Source: Tritrichomonas foetus (Eukaryota > Parabasalia > Tritrichomonadida > Tritrichomonadidae). From it: DNA of 64,000 nt. Position 1 is the first letter of the stretch. Every line of letters begins with the position of its first letter. Position numbers and translations under genes: made by a program. The stretch spans positions 134,237-198,236 of the forward strand of contig MLAK01000638.1 in the NCBI GenBank assembly GCA_001839685.1, written 5' to 3'. Under the pieces are notes generated by a model. It ran no database searches and was not told where the DNA came from. It saw only the letters and a list, made by a program, of their open reading frames with translations. This document shows positions 1-8,958 of this stretch, piece by piece.

Positions 1-579
1 TAATTTGATGATTTTGTAAAGGACGAAATGTTGACAGGATCTCCTTTTATTCAAAGACAGCATCAATCTATCAATATTTATATCATTTATATCGCTGGAT
101 TATTCTAAATTATTATTTTAAGAAAAAAATGAAGATTTGAAAGAATTTTTCATTGACGCTTTATTTCAATACTTTATTGTGAACTCATAATAAAAAAAGG
201 TCATTTTTTCTTAAGAAAAGGCTAATCGATTGAAAATGATCATGCGCAAAAACCTGAAAATTGAAATCTCATGTGAATGGCTATGATTGGTTGATAGTGT
301 TTTCCCATCAAAATAATTGCAGGTGCATAATAGACAATATATATCAGAGTTGGCACAATATAATGATTTTTGTATTTCTTTATTTCCGTCAATTTTTGGA
401 TTATTGTTTTTTATTTTAAGTTTTCTATTTATACTCGCAATATAAACTTACAATCTTTCATCATGACAAAGAATGATACATGGTTAACCACTCTTTATTA
501 ACTGTGGTGTGATGGAAAACAACAGAAGTACGATCATTTTTCACACAAAAGTGGTTCACTTTGATCAAATTTTTCGGGA
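1..579. other. Intergenic, 5' flank of Rab gene
   Basis: AT-rich with no gene I can recognise. An open stretch on the plus strand (about 4..108) directly follows an in-frame TAA and has no start of its own, so it is at best the decayed end of a neighbour. The proximal promoter of the Rab gene lies at the right end. Confidence 0.5.
556..562 (+). promoter_or_regulatory. Inr-like TCACTTT before Rab gene
   Basis: TCACTTT lies 18 bases before the ATG at 580 and fits the trichomonad initiator consensus TCA(+1)Y(T/A), which normally sits within about 20 bases of the start codon. The match is seen in the sequence; its use as a transcription start is inferred from known trichomonad promoters. Confidence 0.5.
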
Positions 580-1197
580 ATGCTGATAGAAGACGATAAA
601 ATCACTTTCAGGACTGTTACAATAGGCGATTCTTGTGTCGGAAAGACATGTATAATCAACCGATTTATCAGAGACAGTTTTAATCCCGAACAGCGAAACA
701 CAGTCGGCTCTCTATTCGATTCATTCACTGCCGAGCGAGAAGGCCACTCGATAATCGTCCATTTGTGGGACACAGCTGGACAAGAACAATACAGAAGCCT
801 CGGAACCGTTTATTTCAGAAGCGCAGCAGCAGCATTTGTCGTTTTTGATATCACCAATCGCCAGAGCTTCAAAAACTGCGGAGAATGGTTGACAAGCTTC
901 CGCGGATCAAGTGGAGACTCCCCGGTCGTCTTTCTCGTTGGTAACAAATGCGACATGTCAAATGAAAATCGACAAGTGACTGAAGATGAAGCACGATCAT
1001 TTGCAATTGAAAATGGAATGAAGTATTTTGAAACATCTGCTTTGACCGGTGAAAATGTTCAGCTCCTTTTCGATAGCTTGGTTGATGAATTATACAAAAC
1101 CAATATTCAGGATTCGTCCCGAATTGTAAACGTTTCCAAGCTCGCGGGAATGACGCCAGAAAACCAAACAAGCCATGAGAAAAATGGATGCTGTTAG
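580..1197 (+). CDS. Rab-family small GTPase
   Basis: Encodes 205 residues with a complete Ras-fold signature: P-loop GDSCVGKT at residues 16-23, switch I with NTVG around 40-43, WDTAGQEQYR around 63-72, NKCD around 122 and ETSAL around 150. It ends in GCC, the usual target for double geranylgeranylation, so it should cycle on and off membranes and direct vesicle traffic. Length is normal for a Rab. Switch II reads GQEQ where most Rabs have GQER, a variant shared with the second Rab in this window. I cannot place it in a named subfamily. The start is the ATG following an Inr-like motif, and the upstream sequence is AT-rich non-coding. The gene stands alone, followed by 370 bases of non-coding DNA and then a transposon. 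Confidence 0.93.
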   Translation: MLIEDDKITFRTVTIGDSCVGKTCIINRFIRDSFNPEQRNTVGSLFDSFTAEREGHSIIVHLWDTAGQEQYRSLGTVYFRSAAAAFVVFDITNRQSFKNCGEWLTSFRGSSGDSPVVFLVGNKCDMSNENRQVTEDEARSFAIENGMKYFETSALTGENVQLLFDSLVDELYKTNIQDSSRIVNVSKLAGMTPENQTSHEKNGCC

Positions 1198-1568
1198 AAA
1201 TCTTATTTTCACCTTTCACCATTAATTTTTTATTATTAATCACTTCTCTTTCTTATTTTTCTCCTTTTTCTTTTTATGCTTTTCACAAATATATTCAAAA
1301 GCAAACCCTTGTTAGGATTTTATAATTTCTTATTCTTTCTTTTTGTCATACACAAATAGATATGTTTATAAAAAGATGCGTGAGAGCTGATCGCACATGA
1401 AATGCAACTCTTTTTTGCTCAATTTCATGTGCGTGGCGTAAAAGAGTTTCTACTTGCTAAAGTTTTCATTTTCATGTGACCAATTCATGCACCATCATTT
1501 ACTTTTGTTAAAAATTATGTGCAATTTTTCATTGACATGTCATAATACGATATTACTAATAAATATAA
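1198..1568. other. Intergenic with a 12-bp hairpin
   Basis: No gene is visible. A perfect 12-bp inverted repeat (CGCACATGAAAT, 1392..1403, against 1422..1433; 18-base loop) lies about 190 bases after the Rab stop. It could form a hairpin in either DNA or a readthrough transcript. The right border is the outer end of the transposon at 1569. Confidence 0.45.
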
Positions 1569-1596
1569 TCACTCGTACAACTTTTTCTCAAAATTC
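1569..1596 (+). repeat. Left terminal inverted repeat
   Basis: Begins TCACTCGTACAAC, runs through a T5 tract and ends in CAAAATTC. It is identical over 28 bases to the reverse complement of 4704..4731; similarity stops abruptly at both sides, as expected for transposon ends. Confidence 0.85.
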
Positions 1597-2176
1597 GGTT
1601 TTTTAAAAAATGACTTTTCAGACCTGAGATTTTCCCAAATTGGGAGAATTTTGTGTGGAAATGTATATCCAGAGCCGCGAAACCCTATTTTAAAGAGAAA
1701 GTTTGGTATGAAAAAAATTATAATATGATTTGCGAGAATTTTTTTCTACTTAATAAAAACAGGGGGAATTTTGATATGTTGTGAGATTTTTGTTCTTATA
1801 TATATTTCACGAAATAAAATCAATAAATCATAAATTGTCTGTAAATTTAATATATATTCGTTTTTTGGAATTGGCTTTTATATAGCTTTAAAATATTCGT
1901 ATGCATTACCCATGAGTTACCAACAATATGGTCATCCTTTATTCGTATAAATTTAGAAATCATCAGAGACTCCCGTTCCAAAAACAAGTTTTTATTTTTC
2001 TATGAAAAATGTAAAATGAATTTGAGAGCATGATTATTTAAAAAATTGAAAGTGTTCACAATATTGAATACAATATCAAAAAACATGAAGTTGTTATTAC
2101 TATTGTTGTGATATTATCGCTATGAGAGCATTATCTTTCTATATTTATGATGGTTTTCTTCGATATTTGGTGTCAA

Positions 2177-2218
2177 TTTTTTTTTTTTAAAAAAAAAAAG
2201 AAAGAAAGAAAGAAAAAA
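2177..2218. repeat. Homopolymer and GAAA microsatellite
   Basis: A T12 run passes directly into an A11 run and then into GAAA units. It lies inside the transposon, just beyond the stop codon of the transposase, and is probably slippage-prone filler. Confidence 0.7.
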
Positions 2219-2294
2219 CGAAGAAAAAAGGTCAATTTTAAAATTAAATATTTTCTTTAAAAAAATCTTTGTGAGTTTCTTGCTGTATGTAATA

Positions 2295-3073
2295 TTACAA
2301 CACTGCATGTCTAAATATTTCTGTATAATCCCGATTGCTTGATTGGACAGCTTCAATGACCAATTCTTTAAAAGAATTTGCATTTAAAGGTATATATTTT
2401 CCAGTTTCGATGACTTTTTGGTGATACAGTTGGGTGAATCTTTTTTGAATAATCGAAAACACTTCTTCAATCGGATCAAAAAAGCAAGTACTTGGAGCGG
2501 TATAAGATGGGAAAATGTTTTTTTGATTCATAGAATCTTTGATTTCTGGTAATATTTGATGAAATTTGGCATTGTCAAGGATTAGAAAAGAATTCTGAGA
2601 ATGTGTTGGAAGGGCTCCGACAAGTTTTTCAATAAACCCGTTAAATGAAATCGTGGTAAATGGCTCATTAGACAATGCAAAAAAAACTATTCCTTTATAA
2701 GTGATACAAGCAATTAAGTAAATAGGTTTGATGAATTTGAGGTTATGAACTGGCTTGTAAATAGCTCCTGNGAGTTGATACCAAGATTCCGGATATTGAA
2801 TGGTTTTTCGTCAACTGAATAAGTATTTAAGTAATTTATCTTGTAAAATATTCGATCAGCAAGCACTGATGGGATATTATCTAATCGACAATCCGCAGCT
2901 CCAGTTTTGATTGTGCGTTTTTTAGTTAATTTTCGCATATTTAAACGAAAATATTCATATGACAATTGTAAATTCGGATTTTGTTTTTTGAAATCTTCGT
3001 ACATTATCGTTATGTTAAGATTTGGACGTACAGATGCAAAATATTGCTTGATTCTTTTTTGGATTGCAGTCAT
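2295..3073 (-). CDS. DDE transposase (Tc1/mariner/IS630-like), frame interrupted at an N
   Basis: The minus-strand reading from the ATG at 3073 gives a basic N-terminal part, then VDEKPFN (first catalytic Asp, Tc1-type), then ILDNAKFH (second Asp), and 35 residues later DPIEEVF, whose Glu is in the position of the third catalytic residue. The protein would be about 259 residues, slightly short for the superfamily, with little room for a full paired-like DNA-binding domain. The reading frame changes at the ambiguous base N at 2771: both sides continue as plausible transposase, so one base is missing (or two are extra) at or beside the N. It should cut and rejoin the element at its TIRs. An upstream extension exists only from a TTG and is not used. 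The product of 3225..4019 is probably its partner or passenger. Confidence 0.8.
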
Positions 3074-3212
3074 TCTGATGTGAAAATGAAATAAAAAATA
3101 CCGCGAAAATTGAGACAAATTTGATTATCTTCTCGATTGTTTGAATGAATTGCCATATTGGTCGAAGAATTGAAAGATAAGCGCGCCATTTTTGAGTTAA
3201 ACATTCATCAGG

Positions 3213-3219
3213 TCACTTT
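3213..3219 (+). promoter_or_regulatory. Inr-like TCACTTT before element gene 2
   Basis: TCACTTT ends 5 bases before the ATG at 3225. Same motif as upstream of the Rab gene at 580. It suggests that the second element gene has its own trichomonad-type promoter. Confidence 0.5.
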
Positions 3220-3224
3220 ACGAG

Positions 3225-4019
3225 ATGACACTCGAAAATTGGTTGAGTATCGATCCAGAAATCGTTGTCGATGTTCCTTCCTCCACTTCAGTGTACAACA
3301 TCATTATTTCTACAGCTACAGTCCATAAATATAAACCACTCGAAAAAACTGTTTCATTGTCTTTGAAAAAATCGCAAGATGTGCAAATAGTGGCCAAATC
3401 TGAAGATCTACAAACATTGTCGACGTTTTATAAATTCCTCAATACGGCGATGAANGAAATCTGTACTAATCGTTTTTTATTATGGCTGGTGACTGATGCT
3501 TGCAATGGTTTCATTGCATCATCAAGTCACCTTCATAANGCAGCGGTAGGTAATCAGCCGATCAAATTTATTCTTGGTTTAGTCCCCGAGAATGTGGTGA
3601 ATAGACTCACAAAGCTCAAAAAAGGATCACGGCTGCCAGAAGAGCTACATAAATTATTTGGTGAAACACCTGATATTTCAGTAATAGGGAGCAGCACTCC
3701 TGCAGCTGTTTTGGAGACAAAGAAAATTGAAAAAATGAAAAGTAGAACAGAAATAATTGAAGCTACCAATCAGTTGGAGTTTTACCCAGCAGAATCAAAA
3801 AAAGAAGAAAAATCAAANCTTTTGAATAAAATAATTAATATACAAGTATTCGCCGAATTCGCTGATATTCTGCTAGCAATTAATTCCACAATGTTTACCA
3901 TGAAAAATCATCTTTACCCACGAGGTCGAATTCTTGACATCAATTACGACCTGATATTTGAAATAATTAATGAAATCATTATGGCGCACATTCCGAGTGA
4001 AGAAAATGATGAAGATTAA
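3225..4019 (+). CDS. Second gene of the transposon, unknown function
   Basis: 264 codons, open throughout, with three N bases (3455, 3539, 3818), each in the third position of an AAN codon and therefore harmless to the frame. I recognise no domain. The N-terminus is hydrophilic; the centre has a leucine/isoleucine-rich part; the region around residues 185-200 is Glu/Lys-rich; the end is acidic (EENDED). There is no signal peptide or clear membrane span. It is divergent from the transposase inside the same TIRs, so it is probably part of the element: a regulator, a DNA-binding partner or a captured host gene. It could also be an older host gene around which the element inserted, though the position between the TIRs argues against this. 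Confidence 0.6.
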   Translation: MTLENWLSIDPEIVVDVPSSTSVYNIIISTATVHKYKPLEKTVSLSLKKSQDVQIVAKSEDLQTLSTFYKFLNTAMXEICTNRFLLWLVTDACNGFIASSSHLHXAAVGNQPIKFILGLVPENVVNRLTKLKKGSRLPEELHKLFGETPDISVIGSSTPAAVLETKKIEKMKSRTEIIEATNQLEFYPAESKKEEKSXLLNKIINIQVFAEFADILLAINSTMFTMKNHLYPRGRILDINYDLIFEIINEIIMAHIPSEENDED

Positions 4020-4703
4020 GTCAGTTACACAAAATAGTTCCCGTAAACAATTTTTTCCAGTTTTACGTTGTTGGCTTTTTGATATAACATAATATATTTA
4101 TTATTTTTAAATTTTTCCTCGAGAAAACATAAAATATATGTGTAACCAAGATTCAAAGATTAAAAGGGTCATGGAATTTCTTACGACTGATTACCATTTA
4201 TCTTATAACTAATTCTTTCTGATCATTAATTTGTTATTTTGATTAAATTTTTCTGATATCTGATTCTTTTTTATATTTGATTCTTTGATGCAACAAAATA
4301 GTAATTGTGATTATACTTAAAATTATTTAACGATACTTAGTTTTGCTTTTTAATAACCATTTCATTATCTGTTTACACAAATGAATAATATGGCATGATT
4401 TATTAATTAAAAACGGATTTTATTTCATGAATATATTTTTGCATCTTGAAAAAAAATATTTTTCTTTGCCATGATTGATCTATTCGGGTTAAAATTCACT
4501 TTCAATTAATTTGGTGGAGTGAATATTCCTGTTTACATTTTAGGACAAATTAAATATTTGATAATTAATTTCGTTTTGGGTAATTGAAGTTTTATGATGG
4601 AGGATCAACTGTAATGAATTTTTCTCCCAGTTTGGACAAGAGAAACGGTCACGAAAACAATTGCTTGGTGTCGAGATAGAAAACGGTAAAATTTTTTTTG
4701 TGA

Positions 4704-4731
4704 GAATTTTGAGAAAAAGTTGTACGAGTGA
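4704..4731 (-). repeat. Right terminal inverted repeat
   Basis: Reverse complement identical over 28 bases to 1569..1596. On the plus strand it ends GTTGTACGAGTGA. It marks the right end of the two-gene transposon; about 200 bases of non-coding DNA separate it from the stop codon of the broken BTB gene. Confidence 0.85.
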
Positions 4732-4933
4732 ATGAATTATTATATTTCAGAATCCAAAATTTTTTAATAATGAGGCTGAAAATAATGAGAATTACAAATA
4801 CCAGTTCAAAAAATATACATAGGAAACGAATAAAATTGAAAATAGATGATGTTTACGTAAATATTGGATGTACACTAAACCCAATAATCATTATCTTCAC
4901 TGATTAAGAATAAATATGTAATGTTAGTGATGG

Positions 4934-6289
4934 CTATTCCATCATCTCACCATAAAATTCTATAGAATTAAATATGAGATGATCAGTACCATTCCAGTTC
5001 TTATCAATTTGGTGAAGGCGAATATATTGAACATATTCAGATTGTGATTTTATATCAAAAACTGAATTATATATAGGTCCATTTAATGATCCACAATTAA
5101 TTTGCCGATCAATCTCTTTCCATTTCTTTCCATCATTCGATGTTTCAATTACCCAATTTTTTAAATGATAACTAGTGCTATTAAAAGTTTTGATTTGATA
5201 TTTTGATAATTTAAAACGAAAATTATTGAATTTATAACAAATACACTGATTTTGATTGTTATTAGATTGAAAAATATTATTATTATCATTAGAATAGTTA
5301 ATGGAATTCTTAGGTTGATAAATTTCTAAACGATTACAAAAAGAAGAAGCAGTAATTTCAACAATTTTACAATCACATGGATCACCAGAATATTTTCCCC
5401 GCAGATAGTTAAACCTTCATTTAATGTATTTTTATAAGGAATTTCGATTACCTTTAGAGTGTATCGATTGTTATTCGCAATTTCATTAGCTGGTATAGAT
5501 AACATAAGTCGTTGACAAAGTGATGACCAAATTTGCGTTGTTAAATAAGAAACATCAAATATAGAAATAAATTTTTCAATTGAACTTGAACTCAAATATT
5601 CAAATTTAACATTTTCATATAAGATAAAAGATTTGTATTTGTCTTTACTTTTTTCATTTACAGCAAAAATAAAATTGAATAAAGAATCTTCATCAAATAA
5701 CTTCAGATTATGATGCTGAAAAATCCTTTCAAGAATTTCACATTCTAAATCTTTTAAACATTGTTCATAGTTCATTTTTCTTTCTTCATCTTGTCTTATC
5801 ATTAAATAAAAATTTTCTGAAATGAATGAAATTTCATCTTCAAGATGAGAAAAATTGAATGAATTCAATGATAAAGTTGGAAATGATGATCGGTAGAAGA
5901 GGAGTTTATTTTCAAGACGTGAAAGCACATTATCAATTGTAAGATTTTCTTGATATTCTGGATAAATATTGAAATAGTCATCATTTCCAAGTTGAATGAA
6001 AATTTCACTCAAGAACAATGATTCATTTTTTGAGGAATTTTGGGCCAAAATCAACCAAAGAAAGAATATCATTGAAATCACCAGGATGTTGAGTAGTAAG
6101 ACAATATTCATCGATTGATTTATCTGTAAAATGAAGTTGAGAAATTTTTGGTGATAATAAGTCGGCAATAAATCGACTTGTTTGATATTTTTTATTATTC
6201 ACAGTGAAAGTGAAATCTTTTTGATATTCAGTCAGAGGCATATGTTTTACATTTTCATAGTTGAGAATGAATTGGATTTTTTCTTCCAT
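4934..6289 (-). pseudogene. BTB-like + F5/8 type C domain protein, two frameshifts
   Basis: Read in three frames, the minus strand gives one protein of about 450 residues colinear with the intact 420-residue paralogue at 19668..20930. The N-terminal part from the ATG at 6289 has the trichomonad BTB-like motif (FTFTVNNKKYQTSRFIADLLSP). After a +1 shift in a six-base T run (6026..6031 on the plus strand) it continues with the helical middle part (residues ending ...YLTTQIWSSLCQRL). A second shift near the TTTTCCCC tract (5393..5400) opens the C-terminal F5/8 type C domain (SGDPCDCKIVEITASS, ...NWVIETSNDGKKWKEI..., ...YIRLHQI..., IEFYGE) and a stop at 4934. Both breaks are in homopolymers, so sequencing error is possible as well as true decay. 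Confidence 0.75.
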
Positions 6290-6362
6290 TTGCAAAATTG
6301 CCACTTTTTCAGAATTGAATTGTGGCAAAAATAAATAAAAAAAAAAAAAAAAAAAAGGGACG

Positions 6363-6422
6363 TTATAAAAAGAGCAATTTGGCCAGAAAGTTTGCCAAAA
6401 TGGCAACTTGCTCTTTTTATAA
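6363..6422. repeat. Long hairpin between poly-A tracts
   Basis: A perfect 15-bp inverted repeat (TTATAAAAAGAGCAA at 6363..6377 against 6408..6422) encloses a 30-base centre containing further GCCA/TGGC symmetry. It is flanked on both sides by long A tracts (about 6338..6356 and 6427..6443). It lies directly upstream of the broken BTB gene and beyond the stop of the kinase gene. It may be a tiny palindromic insertion or a structured regulatory DNA; function unknown. Confidence 0.6.
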
Positions 6423-6602
6423 TTTCTAAAAAAAAAAAAAAAATGTCAACAATAGAAACTGATAGAAATTCAGTTTCTTATGTGTTTTCATCTAATTTTT
6501 TACATATAAATATTTTTACAAATCTATTCTATTTTTCTTTTTTTTTTGAATCAACATTCATGAATTTAAATTACGAATGTTTCATAGAGTTATAATGCAA
6601 TC

Positions 6603-8288
6603 TTATTTCTTTAGGGCACTTGCTCTCCTGAGTGATGCTTTATACATCTGTGTCGGTATGAAATTATTAATTTGAAGTCCACTTGGTGAGAGTCTTCTGA
6701 CGTTTTGGAATTTGTTCATTGTTAACTTTGGAATATTGGTCATCACTCTCTTGGCAGTAATACTTATTGATGTGGGTCCACTCTTTTGCATATTTTGCTG
6801 TTCAGAGATTTTCTGATTCAATAAATAGCGAGACATAATTCTGTAAGCAACCATGAAATCACCATCTTGCTTGTCGTATAAAAGTTCACAGCTGTCACTT
6901 ACATTTGCATCATTTTGACATTCATCAATTCGAATTTGATTATCATCTGTTAAAATATTAATTCTGCTGTTTTGTGCAGCATATTTACAATCATTCTGAT
7001 TTGGATTAAAGTATTTGTAAATTTTATCCTTTCCTGATATGGTGAAGCTGCTTGAGCTATTATTAGTACATGAATCATTTTCACAACATGGTAGAGGAAT
7101 TCCTTTATTATAATCTGGTTGATGAAATATTTCCCAATTACAATTAGGTTCAAAAGCACATTGTGAATGTGAAGGGTATTCACTAATTGATGAGTTCTTT
7201 CCATTGTGGGCACATTTCTGGCATTTCATACATTTGAGACTATTTGGTCCATTTTTTCCATTTAATACAGGACTAACAATAATTTTATTCGAGCAGGAAA
7301 TACTATCAGTTTGGTATGATGCACTATTTGCTTTAGCTTTATTTGTATTGTTAATGCTTCCAACATTATCTGGACTGAGGCTATTCGAAGCGATTCCCAA
7401 TTTTTCTAATGACATGATAATCTTTTTATGTTCTTCTCCATTATTCTTAATGTTAAGTGCTGGAAGACTTGCAGCCCTGGATTTTTGGGCACCATTTAGC
7501 CATTTATGTTCAATCACCTGGTCAATTGTAATCCTGTAAATGGGATTTTTTTGGAGCATTTGAGAAATCAAATCTTGGCATTCTGGAGACATGTCTGGTG
7601 GGAAAGTCACCTCATTTTCAACGATCATAGTCATTAACTTTTTAATGTTATTTTCATAAAAAGGATAGTTTCCAGTCATCATGTAATACAACAAAATTCC
7701 CAAACTCCAAATATCAACTTTCTTTGTATAGTTTTTGTTACCAAGTATGACTTCTGGAGCAACATAGAAAGGTGATCCACAACGAGTCTTTAATACTTCA
7801 TCATAGCAGGCTTTACTCATACCAAAATCAATGAGTTTAATGTTATAGTTTTTATCAAAAAGAATGTTTTCAGCTTTGATGTCCCTGTGTGCAACATTGA
7901 TGTCGTTGTGGAGATATTGAACGGCTTTACAAATCTTCCAAAAGTGAGTTTGTGCCTGAATTTCAGTAAAGTAGATTCTTGAAGTAATGTGGTTAGCCAG
8001 TGACTCATTTTCAGCCAGTTCTAAAACAATTGAATAAAAGGTGTCATTTTCAATGAATTCGAAAAACGAGGCAATGTTTGGATGGCCAATTTGTTTCATG
8101 ATTCCGATTTCATTTTCAATACGGTCTTTATCCATTTCGTCCTTATTAATAATTTTGATGGCCACAAAAATATTTGTTGGATTGTGGATGGCGTGGTAGA
8201 CATGTCCTGATCCTCCATATCCAAGAGGGAAGAGAATGGAGTATTTATTGGAAATATTAGGAAGACAGGGAGCCTCAGTGCTGTTCAT
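6603..8288 (-). CDS. Serine/threonine protein kinase, CAMK/AMPK-like
   Basis: 561 residues. The kinase domain covers about residues 16-267: glycine loop LGYGGSG, VAIK with Lys45, HPNI, catalytic AHRDIKAEN, DFG, GSPFYVAPE, DIWSLGILLYYMM, and the C-terminal R of IYRIT. All catalytic residues are present, so the enzyme should be active, phosphorylating Ser/Thr in unknown substrates. The layout resembles SNF1/AMPK-CAMK kinases, which are greatly expanded in trichomonads. The remaining 290 residues are Asn/Ser-rich with a cysteine cluster (CMKCQKC, around 355) and other Cys pairs; no known regulatory domain is visible. The start is the first ATG; sequence upstream is non-coding. Confidence 0.92.
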   Translation of the reverse strand: MNSTEAPCLPNISNKYSILFPLGYGGSGHVYHAIHNPTNIFVAIKIINKDEMDKDRIENEIGIMKQIGHPNIASFFEFIENDTFYSIVLELAENESLANHITSRIYFTEIQAQTHFWKICKAVQYLHNDINVAHRDIKAENILFDKNYNIKLIDFGMSKACYDEVLKTRCGSPFYVAPEVILGNKNYTKKVDIWSLGILLYYMMTGNYPFYENNIKKLMTMIVENEVTFPPDMSPECQDLISQMLQKNPIYRITIDQVIEHKWLNGAQKSRAASLPALNIKNNGEEHKKIIMSLEKLGIASNSLSPDNVGSINNTNKAKANSASYQTDSISCSNKIIVSPVLNGKNGPNSLKCMKCQKCAHNGKNSSISEYPSHSQCAFEPNCNWEIFHQPDYNKGIPLPCCENDSCTNNSSSSFTISGKDKIYKYFNPNQNDCKYAAQNSRINILTDDNQIRIDECQNDANVSDSCELLYDKQDGDFMVAYRIMSRYLLNQKISEQQNMQKSGPTSISITAKRVMTNIPKLTMNKFQNVRRLSPSGLQINNFIPTQMYKASLRRASALKK

Positions 8289-8846
8289 AATATGATTTTG
8301 AATTTATTGTGTAATTTTCAAAATTGAATAATCACGGATTTTTGATTAGATTTGTATATTTTTTGGTTGGCATTTTTGTGATAAGATCGCTGAATTCAAA
8401 AAATTCTGGAAAAAATGATTGCAATTTCAGATAAATATAATGGATGAAAATAAAATACATTCAAATAAATAATAATCAATTGAATAATTCAATGATGATT
8501 TATTTCCTTTTAAAATTGTGATATTCAGAAACTGGGAATAAAAAATAGTGAAAATTGATATTTCTATTATTTTTTATTATTATTGAATTGTTTTTTCTGA
8601 GTGTTAATAATGATTCGAATAAAGTCCTGATATTGAAATATTCAATTAATGCAATTTATTTTTTCTGAAGATGATTTTTTTTCATGAAAAGATGCTTGGA
8701 AGACCTTTCTGATGATTACTCAGTCACACCTTAACAACAATAACAAATTGATCAAAAAATCGAAGCGATTTAAGTTTTCAATTTTTATTTGCAATCGAAA
8801 GCAATTTTCTTTCACAAAAATATATATAAATACTGAATATTTATTA
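8289..8846. other. Intergenic, kinase 5' flank
   Basis: AT-rich non-coding sequence upstream of the kinase gene. I see no open frame with protein-like composition and no clear promoter element other than generic TCA motifs. Confidence 0.5.
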
Positions 8847-8958
8847 TTCAAAACTTCACAAATTTATTGTTCAAAACTTCACAAATTTATTGTTCAAAAC
8901 TTCACAAATTTATTGTTCAAAACTTCACAAATTTATTGTTCAAAACTTCACAAATTTA
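8847..8958 (+). repeat. 23-bp tandem repeat, five copies
   Basis: The unit TTCAAAACTTCACAAATTTA followed by TTG is repeated head to tail at 8847, 8870, 8893, 8916 and 8939; copies are identical, the last one lacks its final three bases. The 23-base period is not a multiple of three, so the open frame passing through it (8712..9038) is unlikely to be a gene. There are no unique spacers, so it is not a CRISPR array. Confidence 0.9.

Larger units (their letters stand above)
1569..4731. mobile_element. Two-gene DDE transposon with 28-bp TIRs
   Basis: A 3.16-kb unit bounded by perfect 28-bp inverted repeats (1569..1596 and 4704..4731). It contains a minus-strand DDE transposase (2295..3073) and a divergently transcribed plus-strand gene (3225..4019) separated by about 150 bases. 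The transposase motifs are of the Tc1/mariner/IS630 superfamily. A target duplication is not obvious: the outer flanks are AT-rich but do not match cleanly, so a TA duplication as expected for Tc1/mariner is not shown. Four of the eleven N bases of the window lie inside, suggesting a multi-copy family. Subterminal regions share only short similarity (TGGGAGAA). Confidence 0.75.

Noticed and set aside
1569..4731. Maverick/Polinton element
   Set aside because: Those elements are 15-20 kb with a polymerase, integrase and capsid-type genes; this unit is 3.2 kb with a DDE transposase only.
6392..6595. 67-codon plus-strand frame
   Set aside because: It starts inside the hairpin and reads through the A tract; the translation is Phe/Lys-rich AT noise.
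8847..8958. CRISPR array
   Set aside because: Units are directly adjacent with no variable spacers, no cas genes are present and the DNA is eukaryotic.
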